Source of the DNA: Candidatus Altimarinota bacterium
GTDB taxonomy: Bacteria; Patescibacteriota; Gracilibacteria; UM-FILTER-43-11
DNA length: 42,827 bases
Assembly: GCA_028281045.1 (NCBI GenBank)
Contig: JANQKP010000002.1
Coordinates: 1 to 42,827 of the forward strand
Direction: 5' to 3'
The notes under the pieces: model-generated
Told to the model about the DNA's origin: nothing
Database searches by the model: none
What the model saw: the letters and a program-made list of their open reading frames with translations, nothing else
Part shown: piece after piece, positions 17,658 to 25,366 of the stretch
How the letters are laid out: the number at the start of each line of letters is the position of its first letter
How positions within the stretch are numbered: the first letter of the stretch is position 1
Program-made: the position numbers and the translations under genes

Positions 17658-18646
17658 TATGTTTCTCTTTTAAGGTGCAAGTAAGATTCGTAGGTGAGGC
17701 TGATGCTAGTAGCAATGAATAACAGTAGGGCATAAAGCAGCATGATTTCCATGGCAGACCACGGAAGAGATCTTAGGGTGCCTAAGATAAAGACAGAGTA
17801 CCAAGACACAATAGAAACAGCCCCCATCACAAAGGCGGTTCTTCTGTATTTTCTAATTCTAGGCTTAGGCTCTTTTTTGAAATTGAACTTGGTCATATGA
17901 GGAATAACGTAGGTGTGGAACAAGGCTCCATTGAAAACCAGCACAATGAAAATAAGCACCTTAGCTATGAATTTACTAGAGGCTAAAAGCCTTTCGCTTT
18001 CTGGTAGGAATAAGCCCACACCAGATATAATAGCCAGAATAACTCCTATCCAAATGATGTTTGAAAAGGTTCTTAAAATAGAAAGCTCTTCTCTAGATAT
18101 TTTGAGATCCTTAAGGAATCTAAAGAAAAAAATATCGTTAAAGGTAGCACCTCCAAGCCCAAGAACCATGGCAAAGAGATGCATGATTAAGAGAATCTCT
18201 TTAGAGTGATTAAACACCGAAACGAAATCAAAGGAGGCTGAAGTAGCTACGGCCACAAAAATACCTATGCTGCTTAATAAAGAGGTTATACACCAAAAAC
18301 AATACTCTCTTAGGGCTAGTGTTTGTATAAGCAATAAATATAGAGAGAAAAGAACCGCAAAGGATGACAGCAGTGTTAATTCAAAGATGATGACCTCTGG
18401 AATAACCGAGGGGCCAGTAAGAATGAAAAGGTAGGTGAGTAGAATAACTAAGTAATAACCCATTCCAATGATTTCATTGGAAAAAATACCAAAGATTTTA
18501 GAATATTCACTTTGCACGACTAGATCGCACTTCATGCCAAAAGGGCAGAGGAGTTTCTTTGATTTTCTTCTACCCCAAAAGATATAGCTAGAGGCAATGA
18601 GCCCTACGGCGGCAAAAATCAGAGGTGTGATTAATGAAAGATCCAT
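17657..18646 (-). CDS. VKOR fused to a C-terminal membrane domain
   Basis: 329 residues. The first half (1-145) is a vitamin-K-epoxide-reductase-type quinone-linked disulfide oxidase: the loop cysteine pair CPFGMKC (about 34-40), the Ser and Gly of SEYSKIFGIFSNEIIGMGYY, and the active-site CFWC after YLLLIQTLALREY. It would pass electrons from secreted thiols to quinone. No thioredoxin domain is attached. The second half (150-329) has about four to five helices beginning LLIMHLFAMVLGLGGATF, whose helix His and Gly-rich pattern loosely resembles CopD/DUF2269-type domains; this part is not confidently identified. Confidence 0.83.
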   Translation of the reverse strand: MDLSLITPLIFAAVGLIASSYIFWGRRKSKKLLCPFGMKCDLVVQSEYSKIFGIFSNEIIGMGYYLVILLTYLFILTGPSVIPEVIIFELTLLSSFAVLFSLYLLLIQTLALREYCFWCITSLLSSIGIFVAVATSASFDFVSVFNHSKEILLIMHLFAMVLGLGGATFNDIFFFRFLKDLKISREELSILRTFSNIIWIGVILAIISGVGLFLPESERLLASSKFIAKVLIFIVLVFNGALFHTYVIPHMTKFNFKKEPKPRIRKYRRTAFVMGAVSIVSWYSVFILGTLRSLPWSAMEIMLLYALLLFIATSISLTYESYLHLKRET

Positions 18647-18697
18647 AAAAGTATTTCTCTTGTACTCATGTTATCACAAAAATGACCGATTGTTTTC

Positions 18698-18970
18698 TTA
18701 ATCCTCATCCTCATCATCGGGATCGTAGCTATCGATGTTTGTCTGCTGGAGCATTCCAAGCTCCCCAATAAGAGTTCTTATCTGTTCTACTTTTTCTTCG
18801 CCATCAACATCAACGTAAATTTCTTGAATTCCTTCACCACTTCCGATATCAATTACTTTACCAATTCTTTTACGTTTAATTTGCTCAGCAATCTCTTCTG
18901 CTTTAGCTTTATCCGCCTCACTGGCGAATTGATCTATGATGGCAATTTCAATTCTTACTTCTTTTGACAT
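18698..18970 (-). CDS. Hypothetical acidic protein
   Basis: 90 residues, not recognised. Alternating strand and helix pattern, with a very acidic C-terminal tail (YDPDDEDED). The promoter 7 bases upstream puts transcription at the ATG itself, a leaderless message. Confidence 0.75.
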   Translation of the reverse strand: MSKEVRIEIAIIDQFASEADKAKAEEIAEQIKRKRIGKVIDIGSGEGIQEIYVDVDGEEKVEQIRTLIGELGMLQQTNIDSYDPDDEDED

Positions 18971-18976
18971 ATTAAA

Positions 18977-19005
18977 ATTATAACATATTTAATATAATAC
19001 GTCAA
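18977..19005 (-). promoter_or_regulatory. Leaderless promoter, TTGACG-N17-TATAAT
   Basis: -35 TTGACG (19000-19005), 17-base spacer, perfect -10 TATAAT (18977-18982). The predicted start falls on the A of the ATG at 18970. It begins one base after the direct repeat that ends the tRNA-Asn islet. Confidence 0.75.
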
Positions 19006-19006
19006 T

Positions 19007-19041
19007 AAATGGCTCCCCGTAGCATACGAAGTTAGAACCTG
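19007..19041. repeat. Direct repeat 1 of the tRNA-Asn islet
   Basis: 35 bases identical at 34 positions to 21200-21234. Minus strand: starts CAGGTTCTAAC and ends GGGGAGCCATTT. The end resembles the 3' end of the tRNA-Asn gene (GGAGCCATTTATTGAC here, GGAGCCATATATTGAC after the tRNA, 15/16). The stop codon of the FAD oxidoreductase lies inside it. Candidate attachment or recombination site. Confidence 0.75.
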
Positions 19042-20261
19042 TTTTGTGGTGTAGTGCTAGCACTTCTTCGTATTAGATGTGTCGCAATTGCTTCTGCATT
19101 CATGTCTGCCATTCCAAAATTAGCGGCTGCTGGACCATGGCCCAAGGAGGCCAGTTTGCCTGTTGCATACACTCCTTCTACCCCTTTAAACTCTAGTGTT
19201 TTGGTATCCACATTTGGTAAGCCTGCGTGAATTTCTGATACTGATGCAAATGCTTCTTCCCATGGATTTTCACCAAAGGTGGTTTTATAGCCTGTGCAAC
19301 ATATAACTAAGTCGAACACTCTCAGTCCATCAACTTCAACTCCGTGTTCTCTTGATATTAGGCTTCCAACAGTTGTGTTCTCTGCGATGGTGAAGTTTTC
19401 GTGACTGCTTGCTGCAGCATGGGTATGAGGGTGGACTCTTCCACGGGCATTAATAGCTTCTATTATATCCGCTCTTTGCCCCAATAGTTTTTTTTTGAAT
19501 TCCTCATATTCTTTTCCTCCAAAATAACCAGCATCGAAGTCCAGGGGATTGATATTTGGTGTAGATCTGCTAGTTAAGGTTACCATTCCTCCTCTTTCTA
19601 AAATGGCATAAGATAAGCCAAATCCGCTTTGACCAGAGCCAATAATAAGCACATTTTTACCTTGCCAGTTTCTTTTTGTTACATCTATTTCATGGCTATG
19701 AATTACTCTTGTGTCCTCAAAACCCTGAATGTCTGGTTTTTTGGGTTTGCCTCTACCAGTTGCTAAAACTACATTATTAACTTGTATTCTGATTTTCTCA
19801 GCAATATTACCCTTGCTTATTTCAAGCGTGAGATCCTTTGTTCCATCAGAGTTCAAATTGGTGTTTACTACTTGGCCATCTAAATGATGATTCTGTATTC
19901 CAGATTTTCTGACGACTTCGTCATGAAAACCATTAAGGTATGCAAGACTCGGTCTTCCTCCTTGTGCATTAGGTTCTGGCAGTTGGAAATCATTGTTCTC
20001 TGGTGAAATATCTAAGTCACCAGGCAGGGATAGATAATGTTTAAATGGGGAACGATAATGAGTCATTCCTTGTCTTGAGGTTACATTTTTCCAGTCTGAT
20101 AGTGGAGCATTAGGGGCTATCATCAAAAAATCATCATAGCCCCATGCGGCAAGATGGGTTGCGACTGCAACTCCTTGTGGCCCATGGCCTATGATGGCAG
20201 TTTCAACCGTCCTTAAGTCGCTATCAGATGGATGTTGTTTTAAGTTTTCAATGTTCTTCAT
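19032..20261 (-). CDS. FAD/NAD(P)-dependent oxidoreductase, FMO-like
   Basis: 409 residues. It has an N-terminal FAD Rossmann motif (AIIGHGPQGVAVA, about 23-35), a central VVLATGRGKP, a second nucleotide site NVLIIGSGQSGFG (about 205) and a late CCTGYKTTFG typical of flavin monooxygenases. The layout resembles flavin-containing or amine N-hydroxylating monooxygenases (Pyr_redox_3/NAD_binding_9 type). Substrate unknown. It lies in the islet beside tRNA-Asn and is divergent from the alarmone-synthetase-like gene, sharing a palindromic control region. Its last codons lie within direct repeat 1. Confidence 0.85.
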   Translation of the reverse strand: MKNIENLKQHPSDSDLRTVETAIIGHGPQGVAVATHLAAWGYDDFLMIAPNAPLSDWKNVTSRQGMTHYRSPFKHYLSLPGDLDISPENNDFQLPEPNAQGGRPSLAYLNGFHDEVVRKSGIQNHHLDGQVVNTNLNSDGTKDLTLEISKGNIAEKIRIQVNNVVLATGRGKPKKPDIQGFEDTRVIHSHEIDVTKRNWQGKNVLIIGSGQSGFGLSYAILERGGMVTLTSRSTPNINPLDFDAGYFGGKEYEEFKKKLLGQRADIIEAINARGRVHPHTHAAASSHENFTIAENTTVGSLISREHGVEVDGLRVFDLVICCTGYKTTFGENPWEEAFASVSEIHAGLPNVDTKTLEFKGVEGVYATGKLASLGHGPAAANFGMADMNAEAIATHLIRRSASTTPQNRF

Positions 20262-20311
20262 TGGAGGGTGTATTTATGAAATATGTGGTGACCTTAATGT
20301 CATCAAGAGAG

Positions 20312-20374
20312 AATATATATCAAAAATATTCTTAATGCAACTATGTTGCATTAAGAATATACAATCTATAAAAT
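20312..20374. promoter_or_regulatory. Divergent promoters sharing a perfect palindrome
   Basis: A 35-bp palindrome with 16-base perfect arms (20326-20341 and 20345-20360, centre TAT) contains a -35 on each strand. Rightward: TTGCAT (20346-20351), 17 bases, TAAAAT (20369-20374). Leftward: TTGCAT (20340-20335), 17 bases, TATATT (20317-20312). One protein bound at the palindrome could control both the FAD oxidoreductase and the synthetase-like gene. The rightward transcript would start about 5 bases before its ATG. Confidence 0.72.
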
Positions 20375-20385
20375 GTTTCTGAAAA

Positions 20386-20889
20386 ATGAGAAAGAATACA
20401 ATGCATATTAATGCAATAAAAACTAGGCTGCATGCATGTCATCATCATGACTCAAGATGCCTCTCGGACTTAAAATGCTTACTTGAGAAAATAGTAATGG
20501 AGCACGATATGGATGCCATTATTTCCTATCGCATCAAAAATGCCCATTCTATGAAACTCAAGATGAGGAAAAAACAATGTCAGTTTCATGAGATATACGA
20601 TCGTCTTGGCATGCGTATTATTGTAAAAGAAATCAAGGATTGCTATAAGGTGTTAAGCCTATGCAAGAAAAATTCCTTGTATGAATTGGATAGCTTGAAA
20701 GATTATATTTCTAGCCCAAAGCCAAATGGTTACCAGTCACTACATATTTTAATTAAACCACCTTGCAGCTCTCATCATCAGCATGTAGAGCTACAAATTC
20801 GGACATGGACCATGCAGCAACAATGTTCGCTTGGGGAGCTTAGCCATTCTAATTATAAGAAGGGAAAGTATGGTGACTTGAGTATCTAA
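20386..20889 (+). CDS. Small alarmone-synthetase-like protein (RelA/SpoT synthetase domain)
   Basis: 167 residues, short for a small alarmone synthetase (usually 200-260). The synthetase core is present: SYRIKNAHSMKLKMRKK, the metal Asp in IYDRLGMRIIV, DYISSPKPNGYQSLHI (substrate loop) and VELQIRTWTMQ with the catalytic Glu, then GELSHSNYK. No hydrolase or regulatory domain. It could make (p)ppGpp or be a toxic or RNA-modifying synthetase of the toxSAS kind; sequence alone does not decide. A second ATG lies at 20401. It forms a likely operon with the ferredoxin-like gene 45 bases on. Confidence 0.8.
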   Translation: MRKNTMHINAIKTRLHACHHHDSRCLSDLKCLLEKIVMEHDMDAIISYRIKNAHSMKLKMRKKQCQFHEIYDRLGMRIIVKEIKDCYKVLSLCKKNSLYELDSLKDYISSPKPNGYQSLHILIKPPCSSHHQHVELQIRTWTMQQQCSLGELSHSNYKKGKYGDLSI

Positions 20890-20934
20890 AAAGCTTAATA
20901 ACCTTGGCATTCCAATAGATTAACTTTATTAATA

Positions 20935-21186
20935 ATGAAAATCATTCGCATTTGCAAAGCAATTTACTGTTGCAAGGCAGACTCAGAAAAATTGATTGAG
21001 TTTGCAGAAAATAAAACACAATCTGATTCAACTATTAAAGTGGAACCTTCTGGATGCCTGGGGGCCTGTGATTATGCACCTAATATAGAAATAGTAGATT
21101 GTCAGGCTAATAAGCGAAAAAAATACTTAACCGTCACAAAGGGGTACTTAATGTCCTTGATTAAGAAGTTAAGAAAAGCCAAATAA
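20935..21186 (+). CDS. Thioredoxin-like [2Fe-2S] ferredoxin
   Basis: 83 residues. Cysteines at about 7, 12/13, 41 and 45, with the hallmark GCLGACDYAPNIEI, match the thioredoxin-fold [2Fe-2S] family (the NuoE-like C-terminal type). Likely an electron carrier; the FAD oxidoreductase in the same islet is a possible partner, by position only. C-terminus is Lys-rich. Ends 13 bases before direct repeat 2. Confidence 0.8.
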   Translation: MKIIRICKAIYCCKADSEKLIEFAENKTQSDSTIKVEPSGCLGACDYAPNIEIVDCQANKRKKYLTVTKGYLMSLIKKLRKAK

Positions 21187-21199
21187 TGTAAGTATGCTT

Positions 21200-21234
21200 A
21201 AATGGCTCCCCGTAGCATATGAAGTTAGAACCTG
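21200..21234. repeat. Direct repeat 2 of the tRNA-Asn islet
   Basis: Second copy of the 35-base repeat (one difference from 19007-19041), in the same orientation, 2.16 kb away. It lies immediately downstream of the 131-residue minus-strand gene, just as repeat 1 lies at the end of the FAD gene. Confidence 0.75.
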
Positions 21235-21236
21235 GA

Positions 21237-21632
21237 CTAGTTAGTAAGTGATGCCCAGACTAATTCCATTTCCGCCATTAGTTCTTGCAACCTTTCTCTT
21301 GTGATTTTGAAATGTTCGGCAAGTAGAAGAATTGTAGCTACTTCGCTTTGGTGGGCACTCCTGGTTAATTCGGAAGCCTCATTTATCGCATCTATGTGCT
21401 CTCCCGCTTTTTCAATTCTTTTATTTCTCTCTGTGGACCTGGTTATATTAATGGATGCATCAAAGCCATTTTGGTGGATTACATCCTCTATGTTAGTTCT
21501 TATGGCGGAATCTACAATTAGGCTTAAAACAATCCTTTCCTCGTCGGTAAGCTGGGGATTCTCTTGTAAATCCGCTTTTCTACGGATAAGTGCCGAAACT
21601 TCATTGCCTAAATTGTACTCTTGATCACTCAT
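21237..21632 (-). CDS. Hypothetical helical protein
   Basis: 131 residues, charged and almost entirely helical, without cysteines, signal or membrane segments. No family recognised. It lies between direct repeat 2 and tRNA-Asn, so it may be a second unit inserted at this tRNA. Stop is TAG. Confidence 0.65.
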   Translation of the reverse strand: MSDQEYNLGNEVSALIRRKADLQENPQLTDEERIVLSLIVDSAIRTNIEDVIHQNGFDASINITRSTERNKRIEKAGEHIDAINEASELTRSAHQSEVATILLLAEHFKITRERLQELMAEMELVWASLTN

Positions 21633-21652
21633 ATTTAATTAACTTTGAGTGC

Positions 21653-21681
21653 AGTAAAATAACACCATTTAATTATGGTGT
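21653..21681 (-). terminator. Terminator after tRNA-Asn
   Basis: Perfect 7-base stem ACACCAT (21662-21668) / ATGGTGT (21775-7 region, 21675-21681) with a 6-base loop, followed on the minus strand by TTATTTTA. It starts 7 bases after the tRNA CCA end. Confidence 0.7.
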
Positions 21682-21688
21682 CAATATA

Positions 21689-21763
21689 TGGCTCCTCGGA
21701 CTGGATTCGAACCAGTGACCTACCGGTTAACAGCCGGGTGCTCTACCACTGAGCTACCGAGGA
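21689..21763 (-). tRNA. tRNA-Asn (GTT)
   Basis: 75 bases with encoded CCA. Acceptor TCCTCGG pairs with CCGAGGA; D arm AGCTCAGTGGTAGAGC; anticodon loop reads CTGTTAA with anticodon GTT; T arm CTGGTTCGAATCCAG. Its 3' end is the likely integration point of the neighbouring islet. Confidence 0.96.
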
Positions 21764-21822
21764 TCATCTTCAAATTGCAGAAAAAAGATTACAGATCTTT
21801 CAGGTGCGTTGCAAGAGTTTTT

Positions 21823-23160
21823 TTATCCAAAAACTCTTTGGTGAGCTTCCACTATAAGCGGACTCATGATTTTAAGTTCATCGTGGGTGTATCCACCAAA
21901 TGGAATTCTAAATCCGTGAACTTTTTTATCTACGATAAACACATCCAGGTTTCCTGAGCCTACTCCAAGTGAGCTTAGGGTTGTAAAGAATTGCGCTGAC
22001 TGATCATCATCGCAGCCCTCAGGGAAGAAAACACATACATTGTATCCGTGCTCCACCTTCTCTGTTGAAAGCCTTATTCCAGCGGCTGTGAGCTTTTCTT
22101 TAACGATGTCGAATCCTCCAGAAAGGTGAGGGCGAATATTACGGTTTAAATAATCTCTGTACGTAGAGGCATCTAGTTCTTTTCCAAATATATTTTGGAA
22201 TAGCTCTCTGGCGTTTTCAATGTTCTCTGCAAATAAACCACTAGCCATATAATCAGCTCTTTGCACAGCATAGTTTGGGCTTAGGCCTTTGTCAGAGTGT
22301 ACAGCTAAGAGCTTAGTCATACGCTCTTCGCTTCCATAAACAAAAGCAGGTCCACGATCTTTTCCTTCTTTGGTGCCACTGAATACGATAGAAACAGTTC
22401 CATCGGTTAAATGTCTTCTTAGGAGTGGGTAACGTTCCCCAACACCCTTTTCACTAAAAGCAAGGCGTGCGTATGAGGCATCCAAAAGAATAACTCCTCC
22501 ATACTCCTTGGCTATATCAGCCATTTTATCGACTTTATCTATCGAGTTTGACACCCCATCTGGGTTACCTCCTTCGTGAACAAGGAAGAAAACCCCCTTA
22601 GGGTTTTTCTCAAAGAAGTCTCTAAGAGAATCTAAGTCTACTCCTTCTTCATCATGTTCTACCCCTACCATTTTTCTCTTATGGCGAATGGCATAATTCT
22701 TAGTTCTGTTAAACGTAAGATTAGTAGAGCCAAAAGCTTCTCTTTCTTCGTCTAAGAAGAAAAGCTCTAGCATACTGGTTACAAGCTCTTGTCCACCAGC
22801 AGAACCAGTTACAATTTGATTCACGTTATAATCTAGACCAAATTCAATTTCAAGGCGTTCTGCCACGTCTTCTAGATATTTTTTATCTCCACGGAACGCA
22901 TTTTTATCTAGTTTAGCCTTTGAGTGTTTTTCGCCTGTATACGTTGAAAGCACTTTAGGCACTCTTGCGCGTTCTCTTAGCGCATAGAGGGAAGCAAGAA
23001 GAATAAGATCTTCATTTGTTTCTGTGGGTACTCCGCGGCCTAAAGCCATAGGAAATGTCATCTCATTTCTATCTTTTCCAGTTTCAGATTCGATATCTGA
23101 AATAATAGCCTCCGGAATAACAACATCTTTTGCGGGTTTGAAGTCTGGACTACTTGCCAT
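21823..23160 (-). CDS. PLP-dependent class I/II aminotransferase-like protein
   Basis: 445 residues. Fold-type I PLP pattern: VTGSAGGQELV (cofactor phosphate loop), LVHEGGNPDGVSN, the Asp of ILLDASYARLAF (pyridine N contact), the Schiff-base Lys in VFSGTKEGKDRGPAFVYG, and the C-terminal Arg of GFRIPFGGYT for the substrate carboxylate. All catalytic residues seem present. Substrate not identifiable; it could be a transaminase or a related decarboxylase or lyase. Confidence 0.82.
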   Translation of the reverse strand: MASSPDFKPAKDVVIPEAIISDIESETGKDRNEMTFPMALGRGVPTETNEDLILLASLYALRERARVPKVLSTYTGEKHSKAKLDKNAFRGDKKYLEDVAERLEIEFGLDYNVNQIVTGSAGGQELVTSMLELFFLDEEREAFGSTNLTFNRTKNYAIRHKRKMVGVEHDEEGVDLDSLRDFFEKNPKGVFFLVHEGGNPDGVSNSIDKVDKMADIAKEYGGVILLDASYARLAFSEKGVGERYPLLRRHLTDGTVSIVFSGTKEGKDRGPAFVYGSEERMTKLLAVHSDKGLSPNYAVQRADYMASGLFAENIENARELFQNIFGKELDASTYRDYLNRNIRPHLSGGFDIVKEKLTAAGIRLSTEKVEHGYNVCVFFPEGCDDDQSAQFFTTLSSLGVGSGNLDVFIVDKKVHGFRIPFGGYTHDELKIMSPLIVEAHQRVFG

Positions 23161-23223
23161 AATTTGTAAGGGTTAACTTTAAGGGGATTACTCTATCAAA
23201 GACTGATGCGCCTAGCAAGTGCA

Positions 23224-23252
23224 TTGAAAAAATGCCTTATTTTTGCTATAAT
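23224..23252 (+). promoter_or_regulatory. Promoter TTGAAA-N17-TATAAT
   Basis: -35 TTGAAA (23224-23229) and -10 TATAAT (23247-23252) with a 17-base spacer, 22 bases before the ATG of the 216-residue protein. The short leader is A-rich and has no Shine-Dalgarno site. Confidence 0.75.
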
Positions 23253-23274
23253 AATATGAATTTAAAACAAAAAA

Positions 23275-23925
23275 ATGCCTGGGAAAGGACCTGAGTTACA
23301 TGCTGGATTATTCGATTATATCGAGAATAAGCTTGAAGATGGGGGTGAGGTTATAAAGCACTCTATGGATCTTTATGCTCTCAATAATACAAAGAAATAC
23401 TTTGAGAAAAAGAAGGCTGAGATTGAGGATATTGATCCCATGGAGGTTTTTGATGACCCAGAGAAAATCACAGACCTTGTAAAAGAGGTGAACGGGGAAA
23501 TTGTAAAAGCTGAAACGGCGGCTAGAAGTATCAGCACTTCTAATCTTAAATTTAGCCGAGCTTTCCTTGGGCCAGTGGTAGAAGAATTAGAAACTGCCCT
23601 TAACGATTTAAACGATTGGACCATTGGCATTCTTGAAATGGCCGTAGACCCAGAGTCTACGATTGGAGAGGCTATTCGCTTTTTCACCAGCGATGAAACG
23701 GATGCAGAGCTTAAAAAGCTCGATATAGAAGTGAAGCTTTTAAAGAAAAACACCACTCAGTTTAAAGGCACTTTAGAAGGTTTGATTCTAGAGGGGCTTA
23801 CAACTCCAACCAATAATGATTTCGTAAATGGTGGCCTAGGTCTTAATGCGGATTGGGAATCTCTTATGGATTTCCTAAGTATTATTGGAAAATCTGATTC
23901 AAAAGAAAAAACTAAGAAAGCTTAA
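23275..23925 (+). CDS. Hypothetical helical protein
   Basis: 216 residues, not recognised. Acidic, helix-rich, no signal or membrane segment, with a Lys-rich tail. It has a good promoter, and its last 14 bases overlap the convergent hflX gene. Confidence 0.75.
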   Translation: MPGKGPELHAGLFDYIENKLEDGGEVIKHSMDLYALNNTKKYFEKKKAEIEDIDPMEVFDDPEKITDLVKEVNGEIVKAETAARSISTSNLKFSRAFLGPVVEELETALNDLNDWTIGILEMAVDPESTIGEAIRFFTSDETDAELKKLDIEVKLLKKNTTQFKGTLEGLILEGLTTPTNNDFVNGGLGLNADWESLMDFLSIIGKSDSKEKTKKA

Positions 23926-25012
23926 GCTTGCTTGCAACGACTTCTTTTAGACCTTCTAAGTTTTGTTTAGTGAGGCCTGAAACAAAAATAGGGGAGTGCT
24001 TTTTGTATTTCTCTGCAATTTCACTGGTGATATCGAATTGCATCTTATCTATTTTGTTAAAAACATAGATAATATCTTTGTCTTGGCAGTCTAAGTCTTC
24101 AAGAACGTCTTCGACGACTTTGACCTTTTTTTCGAGGTCAAGATCGTCGATATCAATCACATGCAAAATAAGGTCGCTGTGAAGCGTTTCGGCTAGCGTA
24201 GAATGAAAAGCTTCAATAAGATCTGGTGGTAAATCTCGGATAAATCCAATCGTGTCGCTCACAAGCACCGATTGATTCACCGTGGGTAAATATACTTTTC
24301 CAATGCGGCTATCTAAAGTCGCAAAGAGTTCATCTTTCACTTTTACCTTTTTGTTGGTGAGCCCAGTGAGTAGCTGCGATTTACCGGCATTGGTGTAGCC
24401 CACAATAGAAACGGTTTTAAAGCCGTAATCTGTTCTTTTATTTCTCTGTTGCTGCTGATTCTTTTCAATCTTTTTAAGGTCCTGCTTAATCTTTCGCTCT
24501 TGTCTGGCAATATGGCGTTTCATCATCTCAATATTGGCCTCCCCAGCACCACGCGTACCCATGCGTCCTTCTTGCCTCATCAGTTCGCCTCCCATCTTAT
24601 AAATACGTGGCCCAAGGTGCCTGAGTTTCGCCAGTTCAATCTGCAGTTTCGCTTCTTTGGTCGTGGCATGTTTTGAGAAGATTTCTAAAATAAGGTCTAT
24701 ACGATCCCATACCTTTATATGGTGTTTTTCAAAGCGCTCTTCTAGGTTATACAGCTGCTGAGGCTTTAAAATATTATTTACAATAATATAGTCCACATTT
24801 CCTTTTAGAGCTTCTTCTTCAATTTCATCAAGCTTTCCACTTCCTATATAGGTCTTATAGTCTGGATCTTGTTTCTTTTGGTACATGCGTACCACCACAA
24901 AACCACCGTAAGTATCTAGTAGTCTTTCCAGTTCATTCATGCGGTCTATTTTGTCCTCGGCGGACGTGGTTTTATCTATGATGTCTACGAGTATTGCTCT
25001 TGGTTTTCCCAT
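23912..25012 (-). CDS. hflX: Ribosome-splitting GTPase HflX
   Basis: 366 residues. The N-terminal HflX domain (GGFVVVRMYQKKQDPDYKTY, then YIGSGKLDEIE) is followed by a helical linker (LGPRIYKMGGELMRQEGRMG) and a G domain: G1 GYTNAGKSQ (about 205), G3 DTIGFIRDLP, G4 NKID. It separates stalled or hibernating 70S ribosomes in other bacteria. Its ATG overlaps the stop of the ferredoxin gene upstream. Confidence 0.95.
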   Translation of the reverse strand: MGKPRAILVDIIDKTTSAEDKIDRMNELERLLDTYGGFVVVRMYQKKQDPDYKTYIGSGKLDEIEEEALKGNVDYIIVNNILKPQQLYNLEERFEKHHIKVWDRIDLILEIFSKHATTKEAKLQIELAKLRHLGPRIYKMGGELMRQEGRMGTRGAGEANIEMMKRHIARQERKIKQDLKKIEKNQQQQRNKRTDYGFKTVSIVGYTNAGKSQLLTGLTNKKVKVKDELFATLDSRIGKVYLPTVNQSVLVSDTIGFIRDLPPDLIEAFHSTLAETLHSDLILHVIDIDDLDLEKKVKVVEDVLEDLDCQDKDIIYVFNKIDKMQFDITSEIAEKYKKHSPIFVSGLTKQNLEGLKEVVASKLKLS

Positions 25013-25284
25013 TAATAAATCATCTCTATTTCTCCGTCAGACTTTGGTTTACATTGGCAAGCTAGGCGCTCTGGTTCTGGGAGGTCCATCATTTCTTCCG
25101 TTTGAGTTTTTTCTGTGAATTCTCCTTCTACAGGTTTAAACGAACAGGTTTGGCAGATGCCTGCTCCATTACAAGCGGCCACAATCTCTGCACCTTGCTC
25201 TTGCAGTTGCTGCATCATAGGTTCATCACTGTCTGTGTCGACCTTGTAATCTACGCCTTTAAGTCTAATGGTTACTATAGCCAT
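25012..25284 (-). CDS. Plant-type [2Fe-2S] ferredoxin
   Basis: 90 residues. Cluster cysteines in CNGAGICQTC (C-x5-C-x2-C) and the distal Cys of RLACQC, with beta-grasp flanks (VTIRLKGVDYKVD). Soluble electron carrier; partner unknown. Coupled to hflX by a TAATG-type overlap. Confidence 0.9.
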   Translation of the reverse strand: MAIVTIRLKGVDYKVDTDSDEPMMQQLQEQGAEIVAACNGAGICQTCSFKPVEGEFTEKTQTEEMMDLPEPERLACQCKPKSDGEIEMIY

Positions 25285-25336
25285 ATTTTTTGTTAGTTAC
25301 CCTTTCAGTTTAGTGCAAAAAACTTCAAGAAAAAAG

Positions 25337-25364
25337 TTGCAATAATTCAGTTATTTGTTATAAT
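25337..25364 (+). promoter_or_regulatory. Promoter TTGCAA-N16-TATAAT for a candidate ncRNA
   Basis: -35 TTGCAA (25337-25342), 16-base spacer, perfect -10 TATAAT (25359-25364). No reading frame begins within 140 bases downstream; a structured segment and terminator follow instead. Confidence 0.65.
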
Positions 25365-25366
25365 GA

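Noticed and set aside
19007-19041. Similarity of the repeat to a loxP half-site (TAACTTCGTAT)
   Set aside because: Only 11 bases match, the second copy differs inside them, and no inverted second arm or Cre-like gene is present. Treated as chance.
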